From the NCBI GenBank assembly GCA_006384855.1, contig VCJN01001809.1, positions 124,001-188,000 of the forward strand: a stretch of 64,000 bases of DNA, written 5' to 3'. The translations under genes were made by a program, and so were the position numbers. Numbering within the stretch: position 1 is the first letter of the stretch; each line of letters begins with the position of its first letter. Below are positions 21,701-32,872 of the stretch, in pieces. Below the pieces are notes generated by a model. The model made no database searches and was not told the origin of the DNA. It was given only the letters and a program-made list of their open reading frames with translations. Origin of the DNA: Tetraselmis striata. Lineage: Eukaryota > Chlorophyta > Chlorodendrophyceae > Chlorodendrales > Chlorodendraceae.

Positions 21701-24700
21701 ACGTGCGCCAACTGCAGCCGTGGGTCTGGCAAAGCCCTTTCACCGTTGCCTTACACGAACCCCAAAGGGCTCATGCATCAACCAGGTTAGCCCGGGACAC
21801 GCTCAGCCGTGATCGAACCGAGGGCTGTCGCGCAAGGGACTACCGCTCTACCCGGGAAAATAGGGGCAACCCGTCAGATAGCCACAAGTGAGATGCAGGC
21901 GGCACTAGTTGGCGCTGTCATGGCGGCTGATGTCCGCGCCCCTGTGCCGCCCTCCTCATGACAGACCATCTTCAACCAGGGCGAGGCTGGCGACCTGCTG
22001 TACCTCATTAAGAACGGCTGCGCAGACGTGTCGGTCAAGGGCGTGGGCAAGGTGGCCACGCTCATCAACGGCGTCGCCTTTGGGGAGCGTGCCATCCTGA
22101 ACGACGGCGAAGTGCGCACGGCGACCGTCAAGGCGGTGTCCAACATGGTCTGCTACACGCTGGGCCGCAAGGAGTGCCAGCAGCTGCTGGGCAACATCAC
22201 GGAGGTGCGCCTCCTGAAGGTGCTCCGGCAGGTGCCCATCCTGAAGAGCCTCAACAACCAGCAGCTCTACGAGGTCTCCAAGCTGCTCAGCCTGGTCACA
22301 TTCAAGAAGGACGAGGCCGTATTCCGCAAGGGCGACATCGGCGATGCGTTTTACATCGTCGAGAGCGGCAAATTCGTCGCCATTGTGCGCCCCCGCTACC
22401 GCCGCCGGTTGCCCTCTTGAACATCATCCAACGCTCCCAAGGCTCTGAATTCTGTGCCGGTGGAGGCTGAGATCCGCTCCTCAACCTATCCCCCTCCCTC
22501 ACCCTTTGATTCCTTTTCCCAAACCTCCTGCTGCGCAGATCAACGGCACACCCCTGCCCAATGCGGAAATGGAGAGAGGCGCGTGCTTTGGCGAGCTCGC
22601 GCTCATGAGCGCGACCAACCAGCGCGGCGCAGACATCATCGCCCTGGAGGACGGCAGCGCGCTGCGGCTGCCCAAGGAGGACTTTGTGAAGCACCTCGGC
22701 CAGCTGGACGACCTGCACAACATGTGGCGCATGGTGGCGCTCTCCAAGGTGGACCTCTTTGTCAACCTGCCGCACGACGTGGTCAGCGAGATCGCCAAGG
22801 CGATGAAGGAGGAGGTGCTGACGAAGGGCGAGAACATCGTCACCGTGGGCGAGGACGGCGACAAGTTTTACATCATTGAGTCTGGCACCTGTGTGGTGAC
22901 GGGCAAGTCCAACAAGAAATTGGCAGAGTGAGACTGCCCCTCCCCCTTTTCTTGATGATATATATGAAGAAATTGATCACCCCCTTCCTCCTCCCTGGAA
23001 CAGTATACCGTATCTGCATGTTGCTTGCTGACTTTGTAAGATTTTATTTAGGGTTTTTGGGCAAGAACCCTAAAATTAACCCCCCTAAAAGATACACCCC
23101 CTTAATGACATGCATGAAGAAATTGACCAGCCTCCTCCTTGGAACAGTGTATCATATATGCATGTTGCGCACTGACGGCGTCGATTGTCGCAGGCTGAAA
23201 ACGGGATCGCACTTTGGCGAAGCTGCACTGCTGACTAAGGCCAAGCGAGCTGCTACTGTCACAGTGAGGCGCCCCAACCAGGCCGCCCGAATGCCCTGCG
23301 CAGTGGTGGTTTTGCCAAAGAGGGGAAAAGCTCCGGAGCATTTGCATCTGGTTGGAAACGTGGCCATCCATGTACTCACCCTGTTGCGGGGGTGCGGCGC
23401 AGGTGGTGTCTGAGAGCTGCCAGGTGCTGAGCCTGGACAAGGACCACTTTGACAGCCTGCTGCCAGGCGACGTGCAGAACAACCTGATGCAGGAGGTGAA
23501 CAACTTCAAGCCGGAGGAGGCGGGCATCGCGGACACGTTCAACCTGAACGAGGTGGAGATCATAAAGGCCATCGGCATGGGCGCCTACGGCGTGGTCTAC
23601 CTCGTCAGCTTCAAGAGCCACCTGTACGCCATGAAGACCATCAGCAAGCGGCACATGATCGACATTCAACAGGCGGACGTGATCCTGCAGGAGAAGCAGC
23701 TGCTGTCGCGCTGCAAGAACCGCTTCATCGTCAACCTGGTGGTGTCGGCGCAGGATGACGGCTGCCTCTACATGCTGATGGACCCCGTGCTCGGCGGCGA
23801 GCTGTTCAACTACGTCGTGGAGCACAGCACCCACCTTGGGCTGCCGGAGGACCACGCCCGCTTTTTCGCGGCATGCACGGTGCTGGGCCTGGAGTACCTG
23901 CACGAGCAGCGCATCCTCTACCGCGACCTCAAGCTAGAGAACCTGCTGATTAGCGCCAACGGGTGGGTGGCCTCACACGCCCTCCGCCCCACCCGCCCGC
24001 TGAATTTGGAGTACTTCCGGATGGGTTGGACTTGCGGATAGAAGTCCACACTCGACGGTGAATCATTGTGCATTTTTGTGCATGCCGGGCTCTGCGCTCC
24101 GGACCGCATTAAAGCAGTGTTATTCGGGTTCTCTAGACGGTGGATGTCTGAGACGCCTGGACTGCCCTCCCCCCAAATGTCCCCTGCCAGGTACCTGAAG
24201 ATTGCGGATCTGGGCATTGCCAAGCAGCTCAAGGTGGGTGAGAAGACGTACACCTTCAAGGGCACGCCGGACTACATGGCTCCCGAGTACCTCAACAAGA
24301 GCGGCGTCACGCTGGCGGCGGACTGGTGGGCGCTGGGCGTGCTCATCTTCGAGATGTGCTCTGGCTGCACGCCCTTCCAGGCGGACGACCCCATCGACAT
24401 GTTCCGACGCATCATTAAAGTGGACTACCAGTGAGCCCCACGTTTTTCTCCCTGTTTACTCACCGGCTTTGACTTTATATTTTCTCACCTTTATGATACT
24501 TAATATCCCCCCCCCCCCCCCCCCCTTTCCACTAGGGCCCCGCCGCACTTCTCCCCCATCCTCCAAGACCTGCTGAAGCGGCTCCTGGAGAAGAAGGTGA
24601 CGCGCCGCCTGGGCTGCGGCCGCACGGGCGCGCTGGAGGTGAAGCAGCATCCCTGGTTCCTGCCCATCGACTGGGACAAGCTGACCAAGCACCAGCTGCC

Positions 24701-24821
24701 CGTGCCCTGGGTGCCCAACGTCAACATCGACAGCATCCCGGACCTCGACACCAGCGAGCACCCGGTGGAGCAGTCGATGCCGGTGTCGCCTGAGGAGCAA
24801 AAGCTGTTTGACGACTTTTGA
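18709..24821 (+). CDS. PKG: cGMP-dependent protein kinase (four CNB domains, N-myristoylation motif)
   Basis: Ten exons keep phase: 18709-18855, 19653-20017, 20157-20341, 20905-21149, 21965-22384, 22539-22927, 23194-23263, 23403-23962, 24191-24430, 24536-24821 (968 aa). It begins MGCGGSK, a Gly2/Ser6/Lys7 myristoylation signal with Cys3 for palmitoylation, so membrane attachment is likely. Residues 50-170 are disordered and hold KKKSLRHFSAI (about 114-124), a candidate autoinhibitory or autophosphorylation site. Four cyclic-nucleotide cassettes follow: FGELSLLYRAPRSATI (about 234), FGERAILNDGEVRTATV (353), FGELALMSATNQRGAD (471) and FGEAALLTKAKRAATV (591); each keeps Glu and Arg. The kinase starts near residue 657: GMGAYG, YAMK (Lys685), YRDLKLEN, then KIADLG in place of DFG, TFKGTPDYMAPEYL and an AGC tail ending KLFDDF. 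Layout matches apicomplexan/algal PKG; cAMP specificity cannot be excluded. Confidence 0.95.
19589..19615. repeat. 27-C run upstream of kinase exon 2
   Basis: Uninterrupted C run in kinase intron 1, 36 bases before the acceptor AG; acts in place of a normal mixed pyrimidine tract. Similar C runs precede exon 10 (24507-24525) and lie in intron 3 (20363-20378). Confidence 0.85.
21809..21853 (-). repeat. tRNA-like segment inside kinase intron 4 (SINE head candidate)
   Basis: On the minus strand GGGTAGAGCGGTAGTCCC (21853-21836) resembles an A box/D arm and GGTTCGATCAC (21819-21809) a B box, at tRNA-like spacing. T-stem pairing is poor, so this is not a tRNA gene; a tRNA-derived SINE inserted antisense in the intron is possible. 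Confidence 0.35.
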
Positions 24822-27084
24822 TGAGCATTGCGCTGCTGCCCCCCCCCCCCCCCCCCCCCCCCCCAAACCCACCCCCTTTTCTTCCCGGGGCCCCTGCCCC
24901 CACTATAGCCAAAACCCCGCGGAGTAGTGTTTGTGGGCCCGCCCCCTTGGATTGAGCAGGTCCAGCGGCGTCAGGCGTTCACAAACCAACTACACATCTA
25001 AGCGCGGGGCACTGTTATTTTTAACTATGTTTCAACTGGCCAAACTATGTCATGAGTTTGAACGTGTCCGCGGCCGCCAGGTACAGCCCCACGTTGCACT
25101 GCAAGTACCGTCACTCCAGCTTGATCTACCAGGCGCGCAGCCGCTGTCGTGCCGCGATGTTGGTCATGCCCGTAGTGACGACGAGATTGAAGTAACCAGC
25201 TGTCGGTCAACCAACGACCCATGCGCCAACCTGTGGCGCACCATCGTCCAATGTCATTTAACAGTTGGCAGCATGTAATACACGTTTCCACATAAGTCCC
25301 AGGCCACCTTAACACCAAAACTAAGTATACGGATAATAGCAGGGCAGCTGAATCTAGGGTGCATGATCTGAAACCCTGGAATGTCGCACAGTCACGTTTA
25401 AACCCTGTTATCCCAGCAACTGTCCCACTGAGTGTGAGAGTGGTCTTGGCGCCACATTGGGCGTTTCCAGTACCCGTGCGATAACTGGGGTTGGAGCCCC
25501 GCAGCACGTGCCGCTGCGCATCCACAGCCCATTGCATGGTGGGATGGACATGGAGGGGTGAGGAAACATATCAGCAAAGGGGCTATAGTGGTGTTGGGTG
25601 GAGTGGTGGCATGTAAGCGCGAGCAACAGCACGGTGTGTGTTGATACCGCCATTGCAGAACAATGTGCCTGACAAAACGACGACCAGCGGCGGCAAGCTG
25701 CCCCTGGAGGTGTAGGTGCTCGGCCCCGCCCGCCCCCTTGAAAACAAGCCAGCTCTGCGCGGGATGTTGCTGGTGCCGTTTTGACATATCGCCAGCGGTA
25801 TGCATACCTGACGATGCTGGCAGCCTTCGATCCAGGCAAGCGTTGCCCCTTCTGTAAAATTTTGCATGTTTGTGGGCGGTCATTGTGTGAGTAGAGGCAA
25901 AGGAAAGAAGGGGTGGGGGGTGTGTGTGGGGGGGGGGGGGGGTAGCAGGAGTAGTAGTCTACTGTAGGTGTGTGCTGGTTATGCGACGGGACGAAGCAAG
26001 CAACAGGCAGGCTGCTAGAACTGCTTTAGGAATAGACATGTGGTACTACTGTATTTGATGCCTGAGTATGTAATAGATAATATAATTGTACACCTGCGGC
26101 CAAAACTAACGGTGCAATTATATTTGCTAATATGGCAGATTATCATGCATATTTCCTTACGCATGCGGGCGTTTTTGATGAGTCAGTACGCGCGCTCGCT
26201 GCGCTTGCGGCACATGGTTTAGCAGTCCGAAATGAGGCATAACGACGCTTTGGTCCCAAATCTAACCATGTCGATGGTTACCATGGTCGCGCGTTGCAAC
26301 GAATTTCCCGAATTTTTGTAACATCGAATAAATCAGTTTATGCTGGCCACTCGGCGGAAGGGGTGGTTCCCATCGTCACCGCGCATTACAAGTTAATCAC
26401 GGGTGCATCTACGTGCCGCCACCGTCGGAGATGGCTAAAATGAGCACAGCATGCGGGGTGCGTTTCGGCGTCCTGCAAGCCTCACAAATCCTGCCACATT
26501 TGCAGGCTAGTACACAAATTTGAAGATGTCCTGATGCAATCGATAGGCCGCCTCTTAAACCGCGGCATTCCGCAGCGTCCCCTAACAGCGTCGAAGGGCT
26601 ACACGTGGACGTCCCACATGCGTTAGGGCTACTTTGCCGTTTGGGTAGATTCACGGCGGCGGTGCCATACTGCCAATATCTACCAGTACCAGTCGAAAAG
26701 GGGGTATCGTCGTACTACCTACAGTACCAAATTGCATATTCCCGCGTATGGGTATTCTCACATTACGACACGCCACCACCACATGGCCCAAACTCTATGA
26801 TAATCACTTGAGCACATGGGCATGTATTACCATAATCTGCTCTTCCGAGAAAAGTGCCGTTTGCGAATCGTTCTTTTGGGGCGTTTTGCGATACCCATTC
26901 CGCCACACCAGTAGAATCGGGCGTTAGAACATGCAATAGTACCGCTTGCGGCGGTGAATTTCTGACTGGTCTTTTGTTATTCGCTCGAGATTGTCAGCTT
27001 GCTGTCTTGAACATGCGATAGGTGGCGTGACTGTAAGTATCAGCATGACATATGTGTGTATCCCTATATCATATATAAGGACGA
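24822..27084. other. Intergenic, no gene established
   Basis: A 26-C run (24839-24864) lies just after the kinase stop codon, and a 15-G run near 25928. Overlapping minus-strand frames at 25025-25883 are long but mutually contradictory, have no domain and no start or splice logic. The AT-richer stretch 26000-27080 shows nothing recognisable. Confidence 0.4.
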
Positions 27085-27202
27085 TTACCTGTAGTACTTG
27101 CTAGCTTGGTGTCTCGTAACTTGTTGCCAGCAAGATCACATGTTTCAAGACCACACCCGGCTAGCCGTGTGTGAAATTCTCATCCGTACGTCCGTACGTC
27201 AC

Positions 27203-28080
27203 CATGCCAAATGGAAAAGAACCCGCGGCGCCGAAACGCTTGAATCGCAACACGCAAACGTGCAGGCCATGTCTACATTGTTGCGCGAGCTCGCACTGGC
27301 GTTGGCCTAATTGACGGCTCGTGATCGTGTTGCTGATGGAGACAGAGCCCATGGCTCTGGTTCCGGGCAGCGCGTCGCGGGACAGCCGACATGCAGCGGG
27401 GGAGCCGCAGTGCGCCATGACTTGCTAGAGCTAGCCCAGAGCGGCTGTGTCGGAACAAAATCCTCGAGTGACGAGGACGAGTACCTCGCGGTGCCAGAAC
27501 TACTGCAACGTGCAGAGCACTAGCTAGTCTAGTTACGAGGGGATTCGACCGGTCAGCCGAGCACCTTGGGCCTTCCCCTTGGGTTATGACCTTATTACCA
27601 ACAAGCACTAGCTATAGGCAGGATGACCGGCGTCTGCCGGCTCGGGAGGAGTACTTTTGGATGACGCGTTTTTGTAGGCCATAATATGGCGGCTATTTTC
27701 ATGGCCCTCGACGAGCTGCTACCTTACGTCCCTGCTGCTAATCATAATAGACTTCACCCAGTTCCTCGCGCGCCCCCGGAATCACGCCGAGACCATCAAC
27801 CACGCGTTTATTCGCTTTCGCCAAGCCTTCCTTCGGAGGCTTCACGAGAACAAGCGTGTGAACGGTGACCAACGTGTGCCGGACGTTCTGCGGGCCCATA
27901 ATTTTCAGCCTGCCGCTGAGCATTTGGGCTTTATTTGCGATTTTTATGGGCCTGATGAAGGATTACGAGCGTCATTTCCTTTAGGCGACGGTTGCTAGCA
28001 GCGCAAAGCTACCTCTACTCCACGGGTGCCGGCAGCAGCCGCTGGACGTGGGCGTGGTGGAGGTCGGGGGCGTGGCCGCG
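27203..28080 (+). pseudogene. Decayed gag-like gene (copy 2)
   Basis: Fragments in changing frames match copy 1: MPNGKEPA at the start, AHGSGSGQRVAGQPTCSGG, HDLLELAQSGCVG, VPELLQRAE, MALDELLPYVPAAN and a worn Gly/Arg-rich end. Several stops and frame changes. Confidence 0.75.
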
Positions 28081-28265
28081 AAGGTGAGCATGAATGACGG
28101 TGTCGGGCGCCTCTCGTCGGAGCTGCTGACGCTTTGCAGGGTCACCTTTCGGTGACCGCCGCACCGTGAAACCTGGCCGCCCAACGGCGCGATGAGCGCC
28201 TTGTGTCCGGACCGCGGGATCGGATCCCCCCAATCTACAGAATTCATTTGGGCCTTCTTCGATAG

Positions 28266-31040
28266 ATGCGGCGCTTCTTAACGCCGCAGCCGAATGGGGC
28301 TCATCAGCAACCATCCGCACACCTGCACATGGCGGCTCCACAATCCATCTCCCGTACCATTTCATCACCGCGTCCGTCGGTTGTTACACTGCGTGTAACA
28401 AATGGTTCGCAACGACCATCTTTTGCGCGTGTACGTTACGCGCGGGACAGGGGCTCCGAGCGCGACGGGCGCGCGGGGCGGCCCTCCTACCTGAACCTTG
28501 CCCCGCAAACCCGTCCTTATGCCCGGACTAACCCGTCCCGCAACTACCGACCAACCGCCGCTAGCAACCTAACCGCAGCGGCCCAGTATTTTGCTGAATG
28601 ACCCCGCCTCCATCGGCCAAGCGTCGTACTTGCGTAATTGACAAACCCGAAGCTGTCGCCCCCGCGGCTGCTTCACTCCGGTCCCGTTTGCATGAAACGT
28701 TGGGTTCAGACGAGTTGGGAAAACGGGCCCTCGACCTACTCTCCTGCTCCCACCTCACCGCTCATTAATTCAACAACTACGTTGGCAAGTTGTCTCAGTT
28801 CGCGGAGTTTTGTTACGACTCCGATAACATCAGCCGCTAGGAGAGACCACTGCCGCTGTCGTCCGGTACGTCGTGCGCAAGTTGGATTGGTGAGCGGGGC
28901 CACATTGGGGCCAAGTCGTTACAACCCTAGCTACATGTCAGCAATCAACACGATATTCGAGCCGCACATCAATATCGACCCCCTCGCTAGGGATAACCTA
29001 CACCTCACCGCCGCGCGTCGTTGCCTGTTGTTGAGGCAACGCCGCATGGAGGCTGCCCTTTTTGCGAATCCCGTTGCCCGCAGATATCGCTTACATCTTC
29101 GTCGACCGGGCCGACAAGGCGCACCCGCACGGTGTTTAAAATTGGCAATATGGCGCGCGCACGGTGTCTCATGTAGTACAAGTACTACGACCACCCCCAT
29201 TCCACCCCGAATCGGCCACTAGCAGTGCATGCGACGTGAACGAGAACCTCTAGACCACCACCCATGAGCTAGTGGTGCGTGGGATATGGGTCGAGTTGTT
29301 TGGGATTAAATGAGGCGCGGGTGAAGAATCGTGCGATTCGGCCCGTGTCTCACCTCCGCCCGATAACCGTATTTCCGCTATGTTAAAAATTATCAAAGCC
29401 ACCCGTCACTCCATCGGCTCTCGGTGCACCTACAAGCAGGCGAATCGACCCATATCGGTCTCTATACCTAGCATGTGGGTGTAGTGGCCTTCGGTACGTA
29501 GGCGTAGGTAGATAGGTGGCTGGTCGATCACTCATATGGGGGTGGTGGTTGACCGGCTCCCCATTCAGCTCGTTTATCTAATCTTGGCTCAAAAATAAGG
29601 GGGGAGATGGGGCACCGCGCACCGACCACCTCATGGGCTACTTATGGGCTCTACCACACCCCTAGGAGCTAGGCCATGAGACGGTACATGTGCGGCGGGC
29701 TAAATAGCTGCAGATGGCAAGGGATGCCTATGCGGGAGGGGGTCGAGAGCGCGGAAAACCGGGTCGGTCGGGCCCATCGGGCCGGCATCGACTGAGATTG
29801 ACCGCAAACTGACTGCCAACTACCGGTGTCGCCCCTACATATTGGCCTCTACTAGTGCTCATACGATCGATAAGCAGAGAGCTGCCCCAGCCGCCCCCAC
29901 GGGAGGGGTAGTTGAGGCCGGGGTACATTTCCGAAAACGCTGGTTCCAAGATCGGACGGTTTCTTGAATTGGAGGCACACGGGGCACCGTCCATGTAGCC
30001 CCCGACCTCTAGCTCAATGTTTGTATAACATCCCTTTGAGATAGGCTATGGACCTATGCTATTTCTAGGGCAGGTGCTGCCCGTGCGGCTCGGGCATGAG
30101 TCCGCGAGCATCGTCCCCCTCCATGAGCCGAACGGGCATTGCCCGTCCGCGGTTGCGGTTGACAGGAAGCCGTTTCCGCGCACTTTTCTGCGCCGTTTTC
30201 TGCGCAGCACACGAGCGGAATATACCGGGAAATAAGCGATAAACACGATACGCTAATCTAGAGTACTAAATAATATACCGCGAAATGTATATCGCTACAT
30301 CTCCGATTATTCTAAGCACCCGTTGTGTATCCCGTTGCCGTGGATTGTGTATGCCCCCCCCCCCCCCCCCCCCCCCCCCCTTCCCGCGCGCAAGTACCCG
30401 CGGTACGAGCTCTGATGGCGTCAGTGGTAATCTTCATGTTCTTAGCTATGGGACTTACATGCGTGTCCTGCCCAGTGCGGGGCTCGTGCATGTCGACGCC
30501 TGGAACATTACTCTGCATGTGTACCGCGAGAAGGTGCGTGCCAGATGGCGCGGCCCGGAGGATCTCCGTGTGCTGCTCTTATTTCTAGTGTCGGAGCACC
30601 CACGCGCCCGCATCTCGTGCACTACATCATCGACAACGTACAGTCTGTCCCCTTGGTCCACGCTGCCTTGACTGAGACAAATTTCTGGGCGGTCAACCCG
30701 AGCGAGCAGTCTAAATCTTGGATTGCCGCTACAATGTCGGATCAGCTCTATACGGCCGTTCGTCTCGTCGGCGTTGCCCCTCTTGCCGGCACTAACTGGA
30801 CCTTGCACAGCCTTCACAAGGGTGCGGCGGCCTAGGCTGCGAACGCCATCGGAGCTCCGCTGTCCCACATTCGTCACCAAGGCGGCTGGGCCACGAACTC
30901 CGACGTCGTTATGGACTACATCGACCCCAACGTCCTCTCTTCACCTGGGGCGTGGTTCTTCTTCGGTCATATCGCGCCCCTTCGCCACTTCCAAGTGCAA
31001 CAAGACTACGCAACGGTGGCCTTCCCGGTGCCCCCTTCGT
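28266..31040 (+). pseudogene. Decayed tyrosine recombinase (copy 2), interrupted
   Basis: Starts with HLHMAAPQSISRTISSPRPS and RPSYLNLAPQTR, matching copy 1's leader, then YMSAINTIFEPH and LLLRQRRMEAALF up to about 29130. After an unrelated block, homology resumes at about 30395 (ASVVIFMFLAMGL) and runs through TNFWAVNPSEQ, LHSLHKGAA (H-x-x-R now H-x-x-H) and SDVVMDYIDPNV. The catalytic Arg of the H-x-x-R box is lost and an in-frame stop follows HKGAAA, so it cannot be active. Confidence 0.8.
29130..30390. other. Insertion or unrelated block inside the recombinase of copy 2
   Basis: About 1.26 kb without match to copy 1, ending with a 27-C run (30354-30380). No gene is recognised. Short terminal repeats or a target duplication were looked for and not found, so it may be a nested, decayed insertion or a rearrangement. 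Confidence 0.5.
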
Positions 31041-31327
31041 GACCTGGCGCTACAATTCTTCGTCAATCCGCCGCTGTCTCCGTTCGCTCATCATTGGCAA
31101 AACCAGACTCAACTTCGAAAATAATGATCTAAACTCGGTTAGGGGGTTTCCTTCTTTCCTAAACACTTTTTACAGCTACCGTTGCTGCTAAATGGTACGG
31201 GTTACTAGGTCACCTGTCGCTGCGCCCCGTTTGGGTGCAGCACGAGTAGACATGAAAGCACCCGTAACAGCTGAGCCTGTTTGGTAAACCGCGACCTTTT
31301 TGGCATACCAGACTCAACTTTGAAATC

Positions 31328-32179
31328 TATTTTTAGACGTTCGTCCTGCCATGTGGTGTCTTTTTAAGGCGGTACGTTTTGGGTCCCTTTGATGACGTAA
31401 TCAGCATGTGACGCGCTGTGACATGTAAACAGACGCGTGCTGTTCGTCAGTATTCCAGCAGTTTTCGTCGTCTGGTAGCAACGATTAGAAGAGCACAACA
31501 ACTACCCTTTAGCGACTACGGCATTTATGGACTTGATGAAATAATTTGTGCGCCTTCACATCACATTCGGCCTAGTGCCGCTATTGGAGTGGCCCGGGAT
31601 TGTGTGCTGGGGAGAGCGTCCCTACTGCGTGGGGCGGCGGCTGGCTGGTGGCGATGCCTGATCGGTGGGTGTCATGGCGGTTCCCGCCTCTTGTGGCCCG
31701 TAGCTGGATTTTCTTCTGGATTTCTGCATGGATTTCTTGAATTTTGCAGCTAGCACATGTAATCATAAAATAATTGGTACTCGTACTACCATATCGGTAC
31801 TGTATTGGTACTACTGCGAGCGGTTATTTTGCGACACATGACGACGGATATGTGGCGAGAGTACAACAGATACCAGCGATATCACTCCGAAACAATCTCG
31901 AGCAGCACTGACCCGCCGATCCCGAACGATATATCGCGCCACTCGCGCCAGCATCATAATCCGGATGTGATCCTTCTGCCAGACGGCGCCACGCCCCGGC
32001 GGCGGCGGCGCCCCTGGGCAGGATGCGCTGGCCCGTAGTGGGCCGATGGGGAGGCTGCGTCGGGCTCTTGGGTAGTGAGGGGACTGCACTACACGCACAC
32101 AATATCAGCCTTCCCGCGCTCCCACCCGTTTACGACCGCCAATTCCCAGACCACGGCAGTCACCCCTCTGCCGAGCGCC
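31328..32179. other. Intergenic, 5' flank of chorismate synthase
   Basis: No gene recognised. Near 31780-31815 a short motif GGTACT recurs several times. The 5' UTR of the chorismate synthase gene presumably lies in the last 100 bases. Confidence 0.4.
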
Positions 32180-32841
32180 ATGGCCGCCCTGGCCTCCTGC
32201 CGCACGGCGCCGGCGACGGCCGCTCTGGCGCCTCGGCCGCTGGCCGTGCGGCGCGCCCCCGCCGGCGCGCCTTCGCTCTCCCGCCGCCGCGGCGCTCTCA
32301 CCGTCGTCGGCGCCGGTAGCACCTTCGGCCATGCCTTCCGCGTGACCACCTTCGGTGAATCGCACGGCAAGGGCGTGGGCTGCGTCATCGACGGCCTGCC
32401 ACCGCGGCTGGCCATCAGCGAGGAGGAGATCCAGCACGAGCTCAACCGGTAGGTCGTTCGGGCGGTCCAATCATGCATGCCCCATCGCCCCCCCTCCCCG
32501 CCCCTCGAGTCCTCGGCCTTCATTAGTAAATACCGCCCTGCCTGGCGCTCGGCACAGGCGTAAGCCGGGGCAGAGCCGCATCACGACGCCGCGCAAGGAA
32601 AACGACGGCGCGGAGATCCTGTCGGGCGTGGTTGACGGCGTCACGCTGGGCACGCCATTGGCGGTGCTGGTGCGGAACAAGGACCAGCAGTCGAAGGACT
32701 ACTCCGAGATGGAGGTGGCGTACCGCCCATCGCATGCCGGTGCGCCCCCTCACCCCCATGGAAGCGTGTCTGCCTGTTTGGAGGTGCGGGGGAGATGTCG
32801 AGTATTATACGGGTGGCAATCGGTGTACTGTTTTTTATGTT

Positions 32842-32872
<31 letters not shown>

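Larger units (their letters stand above)
27085..31327 (+). mobile_element. DIRS/TOC3-like element without reverse transcriptase (copy 2, decayed)
   Basis: Plus-strand relative of the element at 15151-18358. Homology starts near 27085 (upstream of the gag ATG) and A1 is missing. Gag remnants run 27203-28080, recombinase remnants 28266-31040, then B1 (31099-31124), a worn A2 and B2 (31308-31326). The gag end and recombinase start are only about 180 bp apart, as in copy 1, so RT is absent here too. Many stops and indels show that it is older. About 1.26 kb of unrelated sequence (29130-30390) interrupts the recombinase. Confidence 0.8.

Noticed and set aside
21809..21853. tRNA gene in PKG intron 4
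   Set aside because: A and B boxes present, but stems do not pair; kept only as a SINE-head candidate.
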